A DNA stretch of 64,000 nt from Pseudomonas sp. DY-1 (GTDB taxonomy: Bacteria; Pseudomonadota; Gammaproteobacteria; Pseudomonadales; Pseudomonadaceae). The position numbers were made by a program, and so were the translations under genes. The notes under the pieces were generated by a model, which saw nothing but the letters and a program-made list of their open reading frames with translations, searched no databases and had not been told where the DNA came from. Of the stretch, positions 63,604 to 64,000 are shown one piece after another. Location: NCBI RefSeq assembly GCF_003626975.1, contig NZ_CP032616.1, positions 5,494,001-5,558,000 of the forward strand. Direction: 5' to 3'. The first letter of the stretch is position 1; every line of letters begins with the position of its first letter.

Positions 63604-64000
63604 TCAGACTTTGCTGGCCCAGTGTTGCGGCAGGTTGATGAAGTCGATCAGCTCGCGCAGGCGACCGTGGTCACGGCCATTGAAGCGAAATGCCAGGCGA
63701 ATGAGCTCACTGAACTCCGGCTCATCCTTCTCCGGCTCGAGATACGCTTGCTGACTGAAATCGCCCTCCAGGCATAGGTCTGCGAACTGCTCCCGAATCT
63801 GGTCGAGGGCCCGTCCGCTGAGCGAATGATTCATGCGAATCACAAAGCTGTTCTTCAGCCAGCGGCTGGAGTGGTAGTTGCGGTAGAACTGCGCGATTTC
63901 TGCTGCGGCTTCGTCGGCATTGCGCACTAGACGCATCAGGTTCATGTCGCTGGGCAGGATGTAGCGGTTGCGTTCCAGTTGCTCGTGGAGGAATCCGATG
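63604..64000 (-). CDS. LOG/TIGR00730-like Rossmann-fold protein, C-terminal part only
   Basis: The frame is open from base 64000 leftward to a stop at 63604-63606, so only the last 131 residues are present and the start lies beyond the window. It contains GFLHEQLERNRYILPSD, then AQFYRNYHSSRWLKNSFVIR and FRFNGRDHGRLRELIDFINL (each quoted in part). This tail resembles that of long LOG-family (lysine-decarboxylase-like, nucleotide-5'-monophosphate phosphoribohydrolase-like) proteins. The diagnostic PGGxGTxxE motif would be outside the window, so the assignment is tentative. It converges on recX. Confidence 0.5.
   Translation of the reverse strand, partial: IGFLHEQLERNRYILPSDMNLMRLVRNADEAAAEIAQFYRNYHSSRWLKNSFVIRMNHSLSGRALDQIREQFADLCLEGDFSQQAYLEPEKDEPEFSELIRLAFRFNGRDHGRLRELIDFINLPQHWASKV

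Overview
The window is a stretch of core chromosome from a Pseudomonas species. The evidence is the G+C-rich sequence with dense collinear genes, the very close match of many products (LpxD, DapD, AdhC, RpoS, RsmZ) to pseudomonad proteins and RNAs, and a gene order that largely follows the PA3673-PA3615 segment of P. aeruginosa as I remember it, read in the opposite orientation. I see no phage, insertion sequence, integron, CRISPR array, rRNA or tRNA. The two ends cut through genes: plsB loses its C terminus at the left edge, and a LOG/TIGR00730-like protein loses its N terminus at the right edge.

Layout. (1) 1-6926: plsB (minus strand), then a plus-strand four-gene Gld-like ABC transporter operon of unknown substrate. 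(2) 7253-13971: a cold-shock protein with a long leader, then on the minus strand a conserved hypothetical gene, rlmA, dapE, an ndvB-type glucan synthase and a YqhD-type aldehyde reductase. In P. aeruginosa PAO1 I recall most of this block lying elsewhere (near PA1159-PA1163). (3) 14124-16583: tcdA facing csdE-csdA, the sulfur-transfer and cyclic-t6A module. (4) 16733-23575, minus strand: dapD, a LysE-type exporter, an ArsC/YffB-like protein, dapC, glnD and map, combining lysine/peptidoglycan precursor synthesis, nitrogen sensing and N-terminal processing. (5) 23840-38271, plus strand: rpsB-tsf-pyrH-frr-uppS-cdsA-dxr-rseP-bamA-ompH-lpxD-fabZ-lpxA-lpxB-rnhB, the classic translation and envelope-biogenesis supercluster with many stop/start overlaps. 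(6) 38378-48454: dnaE, accA, tilS, pyrG, kdsA, eno. (7) 48618-57771: ftsB-ispD, then a formaldehyde-detoxification module (gfnR divergent from adhC-fghA) inserted into the otherwise standard ispD-ispF-truD-surE-pcm-nlpD-rpoS series. (8) 57772-58301: a 530-bp intergenic region holding the small RNA rsmZ with a perfect GacA upstream site and an A+T-rich silencer-like block. (9) 58302-64000: fdxA and mutS on the minus strand, pncC, recA (with LexA box) and recX on the plus strand, and the partial LOG-like gene.

Functionally the region combines envelope construction (PlsB, UppS, CdsA, BamA, OmpH, Lpx enzymes, KdsA, FtsB, NdvB), isoprenoid and lysine/peptidoglycan precursors (Dxr, IspD, IspF, DapC/D/E), macromolecular synthesis, and stress or lifestyle switches (RpoS, RsmZ, RecA, RseP, cold-shock protein).

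I found no clear undescribed system. The items most worth a second look are regulatory (rsmZ locus, eno palindrome, ispF hairpin, cold-shock leader, ABC-operon dyad) and two poorly understood protein groups: the Gld-like transporter operon and the small acidic protein at 7536-7907.
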